DNA of 64,000 nt from Myxococcales bacterium (GTDB taxonomy: Bacteria; Myxococcota_A; Polyangia; Haliangiales; Haliangiaceae). Positions 25,755 through 38,254 of this stretch are shown piece by piece. Numbering within the stretch: position 1 is the stretch's first letter; every line of letters begins with the position of its first letter. The stretch lies in assembly GCA_947483555.1 (NCBI GenBank), contig CANKMW010000021.1, forward strand, positions 33,032-97,031, in the 5' to 3' direction. Position numbers and translations under genes: made by a program. The notes below the pieces were generated by a model, which did not search any database, was not told where the DNA came from, and worked only from the letters and a program-made list of their open reading frames with translations.

Positions 25755-26648
25755 TCACTGCGGGATGCGCGGCGTGCCGCAGGTGCCGGCCGTCTTGTAG
25801 CCCATGGTGAGGTCGTAGAGCTGCTGCAGGGTCACGAAGGCAGCGTCGTTCAGGTTGGTGTTGAACGACGGGTGCTCCTGGTGCGGCACCTGACGCAGGC
25901 CGACGCGCTGGAAGTTGACGAAGTTGGGCACCATCTTCGGGTTCGCGAGGTCGGAGATGTCGGCCGAGAAGTACGCCATCATGTAGTACTTGTTGGTCGT
26001 CAGCGTCTCGTACATGCCGGTGTTGTCGTCGTTGGCCTTGAAGCCGTAGGCGCCCGAGGTGTGGCACTGCTCGCAGTTGCCCTGGTTCGAGCCCTTGTTG
26101 GCCCACGCGGGACCGAAGTTCAGCGTGGTGAAGTCGGTCAGCTTCAGGCATCCCGACCACTCGCTGATGATGCGAGCCGTCGCCTGCGCCGGGCTCTCGG
26201 AGACGGTGCCGCCGTCGGTACCGCCGGTGTTGGTGGCGCGCTCGGTCACTTCCTGGGCGAACCAGGCCGTGATCTTGGCCTGCTCGTCGGTGGTGTAGGT
26301 CCGCCCGTTGTGCGGCCCGGGGACCAACCGGGCGTACATCGCGGCGCCGGGCCCGGTGAAGTTACCGACCACCGAGTCGAACCCGGTGGCCGTGATGTAC
26401 GACGTGCCGACCGCGGCGGCGACGAACGGCGTCGACGACGAGCTGGTCGTCAGGTGGCAACCCGCGCCGCACTTCGCCGACAGGATCGGGAACACGTCGC
26501 GCTCGAACATCCCGCGCGCCAGGGCCGGCGTCGTGGTGCCGGCATCCGTGCCCGGCACGTCGTCGTCACCGTCGTCGGCCACCGGCGTCAGGTCGCCGAC
26601 GCAGCCACCCGCGAGCAAGGCCGCAGTCAGGAGGTAACGGATGGACAT
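25755..26648 (-). CDS. Di-heme-type cytochrome c-like lipoprotein
   Basis: A 297-residue lipoprotein (LLAGGC, acylated Cys16) with an Asp/Thr-rich linker. Two potential c-type heme sites are present: CGAGCH at 60-65, a CxxxCH variant after FPILSAKC, and a canonical CEQCH near residue 193. Met residues in YYMMAYF and KMVPNF could be distal ligands. An outer-membrane or periplasmic electron-transfer or cytochrome-peroxidase-like role is possible, but the rest of the sequence is not a known enzyme. It starts 63 bp after the stop of the MYXO-CTERM gene, probably in the same operon, with GGAG ahead of the ATG. Confidence 0.7.
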   Translation of the reverse strand: MSIRYLLTAALLAGGCVGDLTPVADDGDDDVPGTDAGTTTPALARGMFERDVFPILSAKCGAGCHLTTSSSSTPFVAAAVGTSYITATGFDSVVGNFTGPGAAMYARLVPGPHNGRTYTTDEQAKITAWFAQEVTERATNTGGTDGGTVSESPAQATARIISEWSGCLKLTDFTTLNFGPAWANKGSNQGNCEQCHTSGAYGFKANDDNTGMYETLTTNKYYMMAYFSADISDLANPKMVPNFVNFQRVGLRQVPHQEHPSFNTNLNDAAFVTLQQLYDLTMGYKTAGTCGTPRIPQ

Positions 26649-26711
26649 GGTCTTGGTCTCCGTGGGGGTGAGTTGAAGCGGGGGAGGTGTCGCGGGTGGT
26701 GAGGGCGGGGT

Positions 26712-28643
26712 TCACTGCGCCTTGCGGCGGCGGATGAAGGCGAGCGCGAGGCCGAGGCCGAAGAGCAGGCCACCACCGTTACCAGCACCGGTCGAGCAAC
26801 CACCCGACGCGAAGCCGTCGGACGGGGTGAGCGGATCCGGCTCCTCGGGCGCCGGGTCATCCGGTGCCTCGTCGCCGGGGACGTTGTCGTTGTAGCCACC
26901 CTGCGGGTCGGGCGCGTCGGCCGAGAACGCGATGGGGAACAGGCTCAGGTACAGCGAAGGCTTGATGGCCGAGCTCTCGTGCATCGGCGCCTTGCCGGTC
27001 AGCGCGTAGGCGGTGAGGAACTGGACCTGGTTGCCGTTGACGCCGTAGAACGGGTTCTTGACGATGTCGGCGCCGGCGAAGTTACGACCCTGGTTACCGG
27101 GGTTGTTACCGAGGTAGTTCGAGTACATGTGGCGGTCGTACGAGGCCGCCGCGTTGTGCTGGCCGAGGTTGAGGATGGTCTTGGTGGCGGGGTCGTAGCC
27201 GATGGTGCGGATGTCGGCATCCTGCTGCAGGCCGCCGGTCTGACTGCCCTGGAGCTGGGTGAAGCCGGGGATCAGCGTGTCGCCCTTGCCGAACACCGAC
27301 TCGGTCATGCTGATGTGCGTGCCGTCGAGGCCGAGCAGCATGGGGCTGGTGCCCATGTTGATGGTGGTCATCGGCATCGTGTACGTGTAGCCCTCGCGGG
27401 TCGCGTTGATGACGCCGAGGTTGAAGATGTCCGAGCGGCCGCCCTTCTTGTCGTTGTTGTTGGCGCCGCGGTTACCGGTGAACTGCACCAGGATCTCGGC
27501 GCCCGGAGCCAGGGTGCCGTCGGCCTGCTTCGCGAGCAGGCGGCCGTGCTGCATGCGCATCGAGTAGTACTCGCGCTCCTCGCCGTTGACCTCGAGGGTC
27601 TGGCGGTGCGAGAGGCGCTCCTTCCAGAGCAGGCGGTTGTTGGCCTCGGGGCCGGTCTGACCGCCGGTGTTGAGGTCGACCGCGGCCATCCACACGCCCT
27701 CGCGCTGCGGCTGGGTGTTGCCCTCGGTCCAGGTGCAGACCGCGAACGACTTGTCGGCACCGCCGACGGTGCAGCGACCGCGCGAGCGCTCCTCGCGGGT
27801 GGCCAGCGAGAGGTCGAACAGGCGGGTGATGGTGCATGCGGAGGCGATGGCGCCGCCGGTGCAGTTGATCTCGGTGGCGCGGAACCAGCCGTCATCACGG
27901 CCGTTGCCGTTGCAGCCGTCCCAGTTCGCGTAGCGCGTGATCCCGCCGGCATCGAAGTACGGGGTGCCGCCCTGGCCCGCGCCCGACTGGTGCATCGAGC
28001 AGTCGTCGTTGTTCTTGGCCATGACCTGGATCTGCTTCTGGGTCTGGCCCTGGGCGTTCTTCAAGACCGGGACGACCGTGCCGTCCCAGTTGAACACCTT
28101 CATGTAGCGGCGGGTGTCGTTGGTCCCGTTCGGCTGGTAGTTGAACTCGACGGCGAACTGCTGACCGCCGTTGACCAGCATCACCTCGGGCTTGTTGCAG
28201 TTGCGGTACTCGTTGCCGTCGTTGTCGGTGATGAACTTCGAGTACGACGCATCGGCGGGCTTGCGCACGGCGACCGAACCGTCGGCCTCCTGGAAGGTCT
28301 CGAGGATGGTCAGCGCGCACTGCATGCGCTCGACCGGCTGGGCCTCCATCGCCGTGCCCTCGTTGAGGGGACCGGTCCACATGGCCACCACCGCGGCGCG
28401 GGTCCCGGCGGCGTTGAACTTGACCGCGGCCTGCTCGTTGGTGAACTCCTCGTCCGTCTTGCGAAGGCGCTTGATGCCGTCTTCGTAGGTACGCGTCGGA
28501 GCCAGGTCCTGCGTGCTCGACGCCAGGATGACCTCGAACGCACGCGCGGCCCCAAGGTCGCGGGACTGCTGGGCGGCGGCAGACCCGGGCAGTAGCGCGG
28601 CTGCCAGGGCTCCCGCGAGGATGGTGGTGTTCAGCTTCTTCAT
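26712..28643 (-). CDS. Large secreted protein with MYXO-CTERM-type C-terminal anchor
   Basis: A 643-residue exported protein. ATG 28643 (MKKLNTTILAG) gives a classic signal peptide cut after AAAQQ; an upstream ATG at 28658 adds five residues. The long mature domain is Asn/Gly-rich and beta-like, with paired Cys and repeated Asn-Gly turns; I do not recognise its fold. The tail is diagnostic: a Pro/Asp/Glu linker, GGCSTGAG, a hydrophobic stretch (LLFGLGLALAF) and IRRRKAQ, the tripartite MYXO-CTERM sorting signal for processing and surface anchoring. It lies upstream of the cytochrome-like lipoprotein, suggesting joint function. Confidence 0.78.
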   Translation of the reverse strand: MKKLNTTILAGALAAALLPGSAAAQQSRDLGAARAFEVILASSTQDLAPTRTYEDGIKRLRKTDEEFTNEQAAVKFNAAGTRAAVVAMWTGPLNEGTAMEAQPVERMQCALTILETFQEADGSVAVRKPADASYSKFITDNDGNEYRNCNKPEVMLVNGGQQFAVEFNYQPNGTNDTRRYMKVFNWDGTVVPVLKNAQGQTQKQIQVMAKNNDDCSMHQSGAGQGGTPYFDAGGITRYANWDGCNGNGRDDGWFRATEINCTGGAIASACTITRLFDLSLATREERSRGRCTVGGADKSFAVCTWTEGNTQPQREGVWMAAVDLNTGGQTGPEANNRLLWKERLSHRQTLEVNGEEREYYSMRMQHGRLLAKQADGTLAPGAEILVQFTGNRGANNNDKKGGRSDIFNLGVINATREGYTYTMPMTTINMGTSPMLLGLDGTHISMTESVFGKGDTLIPGFTQLQGSQTGGLQQDADIRTIGYDPATKTILNLGQHNAAASYDRHMYSNYLGNNPGNQGRNFAGADIVKNPFYGVNGNQVQFLTAYALTGKAPMHESSAIKPSLYLSLFPIAFSADAPDPQGGYNDNVPGDEAPDDPAPEEPDPLTPSDGFASGGCSTGAGNGGGLLFGLGLALAFIRRRKAQ

Positions 28644-28808
28644 CTGGGTGGCCCTCATGGTTGGGTTGTTACCTGTCTGTCATCTGTGCAGAGTTCGTAC
28701 CGTTCTCTGCCGCCACCTAACCCATCTGAATCACTGCCCCGGGATCGCGTCGAGCTGGGGGGAGGGCTCCCAGGCGGAGAGTCTCCATCCCCGGTTCCGC
28801 AGACCTGA

Positions 28809-29876
28809 CTAGAGCTCCTCCGGGTCGGGAGTGGGGACGTCGCCCATGGCCACCGGCTTCGAACGGAGGATCAGGCTCTGGGCCTTCAGCTTCTGGTCGC
28901 CCAGCTCCAGGTGCCCCTTGGCCTGCGGGCTGGCCTGGAACCACATCGCCTCGAGCTCGGCGCGGCTCAGCTTCTCCTGCCACTTCTCCTGTCGGACCAC
29001 CCAGCCCTCGACCACGGTGTCGACGTTGACGCCCCGCGAGCGCAGGTAGTCGAACAGCTTCCATTGCGGCTCGCCCGCGGCGCTGGTCTGTTGTGGTGCG
29101 GGCAGATCCTGGCGTTTGACGTACGCGGCCAGCCGGTCGTCGACATAGACCCGGACCCCGCCACGCAACGGGGTGCCGAAGTACGGCACGCCCTCCTGGA
29201 CCTCGCCATCCAGGACCAGGCCGACGTTGCGCTCGAGCACCGGCGCCGGCTTGTCGATGTAGATCATCACCGACGAGACCTTGTCGGGGGTCTTGCCGTT
29301 GCCGAACTCGTCGGGAACCACCGGGATGGCCTTGCCCGACACCATGCCGCCGAAGCGAAACATGAAGCCCGCGGCGGCCTTCGAGCGCAGGTCCTTGCCG
29401 GTGGCGACGATGGTCTCGCTGAACTTGGGCCCGTAGACGTGGATCTCCTTGACCCGCGCGAGATCGAAGCCGAGCGCCTCGATCAGCTCGGTGAAGCGAT
29501 AGCGGCGTTCCTTGGCCCACCGCCAGCCGGTGTCGCTGGTGCCGTAGCGCTTGGGCGCCGACGCCTTGACCTCGAGCCACACCGGCTTGAGGGCGAGCGG
29601 CAGCTCGGCCCACGACAGCAGGCCGACGAACTTGCCGTCGACATAGATGCCGGTGTCGCGCCAGCGATCGGCCCCGGCCTTGAACTCGGCGGGGACGTAC
29701 TCGTCCTTGTCGAAGTCGTCGCCGCGCAGCGCGCTGTCGGGGGCGCCGGCGTCACCGGCGACGCCGGCCTTCGGGGCCCCCGTCGAGTCCTTGTTGCCGC
29801 AGCCGGCGCCGGGGGTTGCGAGGATCGCTGCGATGAGCAAAGACGAGAGGCGAACGCGCACGTGGACCATCCCCAT
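28809..29876 (-). CDS. Lipoprotein of unknown function
   Basis: A 355-residue lipoprotein; ATG 29876 is chosen to give a signal ending TPGAGC, with other starts at 29870 possible. The mature protein is mixed alpha/beta with two similar-looking segments, each having a YVDGK or YVDDR strand (GIYVDGKFVGLLSW, VRVYVDDRLAAYVKR) followed by a helical part. This suggests an internal duplication. YFGTPLRGG and EGWVVRQEKWQEK are other landmarks. No enzyme motif is seen. A 165-bp gap separates it from the upstream region of the MYXO-CTERM gene. Confidence 0.65.
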   Translation of the reverse strand: MGMVHVRVRLSSLLIAAILATPGAGCGNKDSTGAPKAGVAGDAGAPDSALRGDDFDKDEYVPAEFKAGADRWRDTGIYVDGKFVGLLSWAELPLALKPVWLEVKASAPKRYGTSDTGWRWAKERRYRFTELIEALGFDLARVKEIHVYGPKFSETIVATGKDLRSKAAAGFMFRFGGMVSGKAIPVVPDEFGNGKTPDKVSSVMIYIDKPAPVLERNVGLVLDGEVQEGVPYFGTPLRGGVRVYVDDRLAAYVKRQDLPAPQQTSAAGEPQWKLFDYLRSRGVNVDTVVEGWVVRQEKWQEKLSRAELEAMWFQASPQAKGHLELGDQKLKAQSLILRSKPVAMGDVPTPDPEEL

Positions 29877-30033
29877 GTTCTGATGCACATCGTATGCGCA
29901 CACAGATGTGTGCAGCAACGCGCCCTTACGAGGTCGCCGTTCGCGCTCCCCGCGCCACCCCGCGACTCCGGTCCCCAGGGCGGGTGCCGACACCCCACGT
30001 TGCGAGGGCCGCGCGTCGCTCGTCGTGTGCTGG

Positions 30034-30039
30034 TACACT
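30034..30039 (+). promoter_or_regulatory. Candidate extended -10 box
   Basis: TGGTACACT carries a TG-n plus TACACT extended -10 about 65 bp before the lipoprotein start at 30105. No good -35 is found at the right spacing. An imperfect inverted repeat (TGCACATC ... GATGTGTGCA, 29883-29912) lies farther upstream in the same divergent gap. Confidence 0.3.
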
Positions 30040-30104
30040 GTGATCCAGAGGGCTTGGCCGTGGCACGAGCGTTGCTCGTCATGGCCATCGCCGGGAGGCA
30101 CCTC

Positions 30105-30641
30105 ATGCGAATGCCATCATTGATCTTCGCTTGTCGCTCGATTCTGGTCTCGGGCTCGCTCGCCTCGCTGCTGGTCGCATGCGATCCGGGCTCGGTCGAC
30201 GGGCAAACCACCGACGAGCTCCTGTGCTCGGCCGAGCTGACGTTCGCCGGCAGCTTCGCGGTCGGCACGCCGAAGCCGCTCGAGATCAGCGGCTGCTGGC
30301 CGATCGGCACCTGGACGTTCACGGCCGCCGTCGGTGTCCATGACTGCGCCGCGGCGCCCACGCCGCTGCCGCAGTACCAGATCCGCGTCGACCGCGATCT
30401 GACCAGCGAGGACCCCGACTTCTCGTGGCTCTACACCTACGTCACCGATCCCGCGGCGCCCTCGTCGGTCAGCGTGACCTCGGGCGGCGGCGGCCTGTGC
30501 GAAGGCATCGTGCTGGTCTTTTCCGCCGACGGCAAGACGGTGTGGAACATGCACCCGGCGCTGCAGGCCGACAACTCGCTCAACGGGACCGGCGACTACG
30601 AGATCCACACCGTCAGCCAGATCCCCTCATCGTCGCCATGA
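30105..30641 (+). CDS. Small lipoprotein
   Basis: A 178-residue lipoprotein from ATG 30105, preceded by GGGAGG at good distance; the signal ends SLLVAC. The mature domain is a compact beta-sandwich-like fold with Cys pairs (LLCSAEL, ISGCWPIGTW, HDCAAAP, GGLCEGIV). Family unknown. It shares a 4-bp ATGA overlap with the AgmX/PglI-like gene. Confidence 0.65.
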   Translation: MRMPSLIFACRSILVSGSLASLLVACDPGSVDGQTTDELLCSAELTFAGSFAVGTPKPLEISGCWPIGTWTFTAAVGVHDCAAAPTPLPQYQIRVDRDLTSEDPDFSWLYTYVTDPAAPSSVSVTSGGGGLCEGIVLVFSADGKTVWNMHPALQADNSLNGTGDYEIHTVSQIPSSSP

Positions 30642-31222
30642 AGTGGCTCGCGGTCGCCGCTGCGGTGGTGGTCGCCGCGCTGCTCGGGCTGTGGTACCAG
30701 GCCCGCTCGCCGGGAACCTCCGCGGCGGCGGCGAACCCGCCGGAGCCGGCGGCGGTCGTGGTGCGCCACCCGGACCGCGGGGCGCCGCCTGGGGCCGCCC
30801 CGGCCGACGACGATGCGCCGCTGCCGGCCAACGTGCGGCCGGCCGGCACGCTGGCGCCCGAGGACGACCCGGGGCCGATCAAGAAGTACAGCGAGCCGTT
30901 CTGGGAGCGCGTCGACGAGACCTACTCGCGGCGGCTGCTCGAGTTCGCGTCCGACTGCTACCACGGCGGCAAGGAGCGCAAGCAGAAGCTCAAGCTCGCG
31001 TTCCGCTTCGACATCGCCGCCGGCAAGGTCTCGGTGCGCGACGTGCGGGTCGTCGAGAGCACGCTCGGCGATCCGGCGCTCGAGGCGTGCATGACCAAGG
31101 CGGTCGCCGCGGCGGCGTTCGACGACCCCGACATGCCGGACTGGTCGTCGTCGGCCGACGAGGAGGAGACGCTGCTGATCCGCATCTCCACGCTCAAGCG
31201 CTTCGGTCCCCAGACCGACTGA
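30638..31222 (+). CDS. AgmX/PglI C-terminal-domain-like membrane-anchored protein
   Basis: A 194-residue protein with one N-terminal membrane anchor (WLAVAAAVVVAALLGLWYQA), a Pro/Ala-rich linker and a TonB-like C-terminal domain: KLAFRFDIAAGKVSVRDVRV, STLGDPALEACMTKAVAAAAF. This matches the AgmX/PglI C-terminal family of myxobacterial envelope and gliding proteins. It probably spans the periplasm from the inner membrane. The start overlaps the upstream stop. Confidence 0.68.
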   Translation: MKWLAVAAAVVVAALLGLWYQARSPGTSAAAANPPEPAAVVVRHPDRGAPPGAAPADDDAPLPANVRPAGTLAPEDDPGPIKKYSEPFWERVDETYSRRLLEFASDCYHGGKERKQKLKLAFRFDIAAGKVSVRDVRVVESTLGDPALEACMTKAVAAAAFDDPDMPDWSSSADEEETLLIRISTLKRFGPQTD

Positions 31223-31267
31223 CCGGCAATCGCTGCCTGCGCATCATCGTGGTAAGGCTTGTCCGCC

Positions 31268-34985
<3,718 letters not shown>

Positions 34986-34989
<4 letters not shown>

Positions 34990-35825
34990 CCAAGCTCGTC
35001 GGCGGCGATGGCCGCACCCACATCACGTCGCCGCTCATGCGCGAGTCGCTGCAGGACCGGCGCGTCGTCGCCACCACCGACAGCGACCGCGACGTCCACA
35101 TCTTCCCCGACGCGGCGCTGATCGGCATCGGCGGCCAGAGCATCTTCGACCGCGGCAAGGACGCGATCTTGCCCCTGGTCGAGGAGATCGCCGCGATCAA
35201 GGAGCGCGACGGCAAGAAGATGGTGCTGGCGGTCGGCGGCGGCACCCGCGTGCGTCACACGCTGTCGGTGGCGCTCGACCTCGGCCTGCCGGTCGGCGGC
35301 ATCGCCCAGCTCATCGGGGCGATGGAGGAGCTCAACGCCATCCTGCTCAACACGTTGCTCGCCAAGCACGGCTCGATGCCGATGCAGCGCGATCACTTCT
35401 GGGATCTGCCGCTGTACTTCGCGTCGGGCATCTTGCCGATCGCCATCTCGATCCCGCCGTATCACTTCTGGGAGCCACCGCCCGAGGAGGGCGTGCTGCC
35501 CCAGCACGGCTCCGACTTCGGCCTGTTCCAGCTCGCCGAGGTGCTGTCGATGGGTCAGCTCATCTTCGTGAAGGACCAGGACGGCCTCTACGACCGCGAC
35601 CCGGCGCACCACCCCGACGCCCGCCACATCCCGCGCATCACGCTCGAGGCCCTGCTGGCCGCGCCGCCGCCGACCAACATCCTCGACGAGGCGCTGTTCC
35701 GGGCCTGGGCCACGGCCAAGAACGTGCGCCGGATCCAGATCGTCAACGGCCTCAAGCCCGGGATGCTGACCCGGGCGTTGCACGGCGAGGACGTCGGCAC
35801 CGTGATCATCAAGGAGACCCCGTGA
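34986..35825 (+). CDS. mosA: Molybdenum storage protein alpha-subunit-like (amino-acid-kinase fold)
   Basis: A 279-residue protein of the amino acid kinase/UMP-kinase-like fold. It aligns by eye with Azotobacter MosA: SPLMRESLQDRR near the N-terminus, IGIGGQSIFDRGKDAILPLVEE, VLAVGGGTRVRHTLSVALDLGLPVG and the C-terminal IQIVNGLKPGMLTRAL plus EDVGTVI. MoSto is an ATP-binding heterohexamer that packs polyoxomolybdate or tungstate clusters in its cavity. ATG 34986 overlaps the transporter stop and its own stop overlaps the beta-like gene. Storage of Mo/W is inferred from family; assignment is good. Confidence 0.82.
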
Positions 35826-36625
35826 ACGAGCGCAAGGTCATCGAGTCGGCGCTGTCCGGCGCCACCCTCACCGGCCACGACGCTGGCGACGTGAACTACC
35901 AGCCCATCGCGATCATGCCGGACGTGAAGGTGGTCAAGATCGGCGGCCAGAGCGTGATGGACCGCGGCCGCGTGGCGCTGTTCCCGATTCTCGACGAGAT
36001 CGTCGCGGCGCGAAAGGAAGGCATCCAGGTCGTGGTGCTGGTCGGCGGCGGCACCCGTGCCCGCCATATCTACAGCATCGCCAGCGAGCTCGAGATGCCG
36101 GTCGGGGTGATGGCGACCCTCGGCAAGTACATCCCGATGCAGAACGCGCGCATGGTGCAGATGCTGCTCGCCAAGCACGGTGGCATCTACATGCTGCCCG
36201 ACGACTTCGAGAAGCTGCCGCTGTACCTCCAGCTCGGCTGCGTCCCGGTGATGAGCGGTATGCCGCCGTTCGGGTACTGGGAGAAGCGCGAGAAGGGCAG
36301 CCGCATCCCGCCCCACCGCACCGACGCCGGCGTGTTCCTGTCGGCCGAGTTCCTGGGCGCGCGGCGCGCCATCTTCATCAAGGACGAGGACGGCCTCTAC
36401 ACCGACGATCCGAAGAAGAACCCGGCGGCGACCCACATCCCGCGGATCTCGGTCGCCGATCTGGTCGCCCGCGACCTACCCGACCTGGTCGTCGAGCGGG
36501 TGGTCATCGAGTACCTGCCGCGCGCCCGGGCCTGCAAGGAGCTGCAGATCGTCAACGGCACCAAGCCCGGCCAGGTCCTCGCCGCCCTCCGCGGCGACGA
36601 CGTCGGCACGATCATCCACGCCTGA
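35822..36625 (+). CDS. mosB: Molybdenum storage protein beta-subunit-like (amino-acid-kinase fold)
   Basis: A 267-residue partner of the preceding gene, from GTG 35822 (GTGA overlap). It tracks Azotobacter MosB closely: VVKIGGQSVMDRGRVALFPI, LVGGGTRARHIYSIASEL, MVQMLLAKHGGIYM, IPPHRTDAGVFLSAEFLGAR, IFIKDEDGLYTDDPKKNPAA, HIPRISVADL and LQIVNGTKPGQVLAAL. The coupled order alpha then beta suggests a heteromeric cage. UMP kinase is less likely because MosB-specific IPPHRTDAG and the paired paralogue are present. Confidence 0.84.
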   Translation: MNERKVIESALSGATLTGHDAGDVNYQPIAIMPDVKVVKIGGQSVMDRGRVALFPILDEIVAARKEGIQVVVLVGGGTRARHIYSIASELEMPVGVMATLGKYIPMQNARMVQMLLAKHGGIYMLPDDFEKLPLYLQLGCVPVMSGMPPFGYWEKREKGSRIPPHRTDAGVFLSAEFLGARRAIFIKDEDGLYTDDPKKNPAATHIPRISVADLVARDLPDLVVERVVIEYLPRARACKELQIVNGTKPGQVLAALRGDDVGTIIHA

Positions 36626-36633
36626 CCGCGACC

Positions 36634-36782
36634 CCGCCCGTCCTGAGCCAGTCCCCCGACCCCGCTCGTCCTGAGCCAGTCCCCCGACCCCGCCCGTCCT
36701 GAGCCAGTCCCCCGACCCCGCCCGTCCTGAGCCAGTCCCCCGACCCCGCTCGTCCTGAGCGAGCGAAGCGAGTCGAAGGACG
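36634..36782. repeat. Tandem array: four 28-bp truncated units plus one full REP-like unit
   Basis: TCCTGAG recurs at 36641, 36669, 36697, 36725 and 36753, an exact 28-bp period. The first four units carry TCCTGAGCCAGTCCCCCGAC; only the last continues into the full GAGCGAGCGAAGCGAGTCG element with AAGGAC. The array lies between convergent genes and may have grown from one copy. Confidence 0.9.
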
Positions 36783-36789
36783 CAATCCC

Positions 36790-37584
36790 TCACATCTGGT
36801 TGCCGCCGGCCTGGCTCTTGACGTCCTTGGCCGGCGGCGGCTTGTCACCCGCGCCGCTGCCGTCCTTCTTGCCCTCGCCGTCGCCGTCCCCGGAGTGGTT
36901 GCCGCCGTGGTCGCCCTTGCCACCGCCCACGCCACCGCCACCGCCCGACGCCTCGCCGGCCTTGATGTTCGCCGCCGCCCACTCGGCGGTCTTGGCGATC
37001 CGCGTCTCGACGTCCTTCTTGAGCGCGTCGAGCGTGAGCGCTCCGCTGGGCTCGATCACCACCTTGCTGCCGCCCTCGACGTCGGTGGCCGAGATCTTGG
37101 CTTCCTTCGACGTCACCACCGGGCACATCCCGCCGGCGGCGCCGCCGGTGCCATCGCCGGTGTGCTTGACCTCGGCGTCCGGAGCGCCCTGGACCTCGAC
37201 GAGGTGGGCGACCCGCTTGCGGATGGTCTCGGTCGCGGCGGCGTCCTTGGCCGTGATCGTCAGCGCCAGCTTGCCGGCGCTGTCCTTGTCGTCGACGATC
37301 GCGGTGACCGCACCCACGACCGCGCTCGGACAGTTGCCGGCGCGGTTCGCCATCGCGGTGTCGGCCGCGGAGCCGGTGCCCGCCGCGGAGCCGGTGCCCG
37401 CCGCGGAGCCGGTGCCCGCCGCCGAACCGGTGCCCGCCGCGGAGCCGGTCCCCGCCGCCGAACCGGTGCCGACCGCGGTGCCGGTGCCGGTGCCGACCTT
37501 GGCGTCGTCGGTTACCTTCTTCTTGCACGCGGTGAGCGACAGCGTCGCTGCGACGAGGACGAGTCCGATGGTGAGCCTGCGCAT
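36790..37584 (-). CDS. Lipoprotein with AAGTGS tandem repeats
   Basis: A 264-residue lipoprotein; ATG 37584 follows GGAGG and gives LSLTAC then KKK. The mature N-terminus holds about six tandem AAGTGS hexapeptides encoded by an 18-bp DNA repeat (about 37363-37480). A globular middle (SAGKLALTITAKDAAATETI, GMCPVVTSKEAKIS, ALTLDALKKDVETRIAKTAE) is followed by a Gly/Asp/Lys-rich tail. I recognise no family. Surface exposure of a globular domain on flexible arms is likely. Confidence 0.68.
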   Translation of the reverse strand: MRRLTIGLVLVAATLSLTACKKKVTDDAKVGTGTGTAVGTGSAAGTGSAAGTGSAAGTGSAAGTGSAAGTGSAADTAMANRAGNCPSAVVGAVTAIVDDKDSAGKLALTITAKDAAATETIRKRVAHLVEVQGAPDAEVKHTGDGTGGAAGGMCPVVTSKEAKISATDVEGGSKVVIEPSGALTLDALKKDVETRIAKTAEWAAANIKAGEASGGGGGVGGGKGDHGGNHSGDGDGEGKKDGSGAGDKPPPAKDVKSQAGGNQM

Positions 37585-37615
37585 GGTGCCTCCGCGCGCA
37601 TGATAGCGTGGCGGC

Positions 37616-37996
37616 GTGTCGCGCGCCTGGACCCGGGCCGTCATGTGCGCTGCGCTGGCCCTCACCGGCGCGGCGGCCCGCGCCACGGCCGACGACCATG
37701 GCGTCCCCCTGCCCCGCGGCAGCCGCGCCGCCGACGGCCGCCACGTCTCCGGCCTCGGCTTCCGCGCCACGATCGATCACTACGCCCGGCTGTGGCGCAA
37801 GAACGGGATCGCGGTCACCGCCACCGGCCCGTACCGCGTGCGCGCCGTCGACGTCATGCGCTTCGTCCGCACCGACCGGGCCGGCGACTGGCTCGCGGTC
37901 CACGTCTGGCGGGCCGGCGGGGTCACCTGGATCACCGTCATTCCGCGCCCCGCCACGCCGGCGCCTCCTCTTGACGACGCGCGGTCGACCGAGTAG
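37616..37996 (+). CDS. Small secreted hypothetical protein
   Basis: A 126-residue protein from GTG 37616, just 31 bp from the divergent lipoprotein start. It has a signal-like segment (AVMCAALALTGAAARATA), then GLGFRATIDHYARLWRKN and beta strands VRAVDVMRFVRTD, WLAVHVWRAGGVTWITVIP. Family unknown. It may be a small periplasmic protein. Confidence 0.5.
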   Translation: MSRAWTRAVMCAALALTGAAARATADDHGVPLPRGSRAADGRHVSGLGFRATIDHYARLWRKNGIAVTATGPYRVRAVDVMRFVRTDRAGDWLAVHVWRAGGVTWITVIPRPATPAPPLDDARSTE

Positions 37997-38033
37997 AGAT
38001 TCACCGTCACCCGGCCCGCCGGGGACGTGACAA

Positions 38034-38107
38034 TCGGGGATCGTCTAATGGCAGGACGCCAGCCTCTGGAGCTGGCTATCTAGGTTCGAATCCTAGTCCC
38101 CGAACCA
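38034..38107 (+). tRNA. tRNA-Gln (anticodon CTG)
   Basis: Full cloverleaf: acceptor TCGGGGA/TCCCCGA, D-arm GTCTAATGGCAGGAC, anticodon stem CCAGC/GCTGG around loop CTCTGGA (CTG at 38066-38068), T-arm CTAGG/CCTAG with TTCGAAT, discriminator A and encoded CCA. It reads CAG codons. Confidence 0.95.
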
Positions 38108-38182
38108 CCGCGGCCCACCTGGGCCAGCCTCCCGCCGAGGCCTTGACGACCCGCCCTCCATCTGGCACAAGACAGCCTCCGC

Positions 38183-38254
38183 GGCCCCATAGTCTAGCGG
38201 TTAGGACGTCGCCCTCTCACGGCGAAAACAAGGGTTCAAGTCCCTTTGGGGTCA
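38183..38254 (+). tRNA. tRNA-Glu (anticodon CTC)
   Basis: Acceptor GGCCCCA/TGGGGTC (one G-T pair), anticodon stem TCGCC/GGCGA around loop CTCTCAC (CTC, reads GAG), T-arm AAGGG/CCCTT with TTCAAGT. CCA is not encoded. It lies 75 bp after tRNA-Gln. Its 3' end marks the start of the accessory island. Confidence 0.93.

Noticed and set aside
35822..36625. UMP kinase
   Set aside because: Shares the fold but matches MosB in IPPHRTDAG and the paired-paralogue arrangement.
36634..36782. CRISPR array (28-bp repeats)
   Set aside because: The period equals the unit length, so there is no room for spacers.
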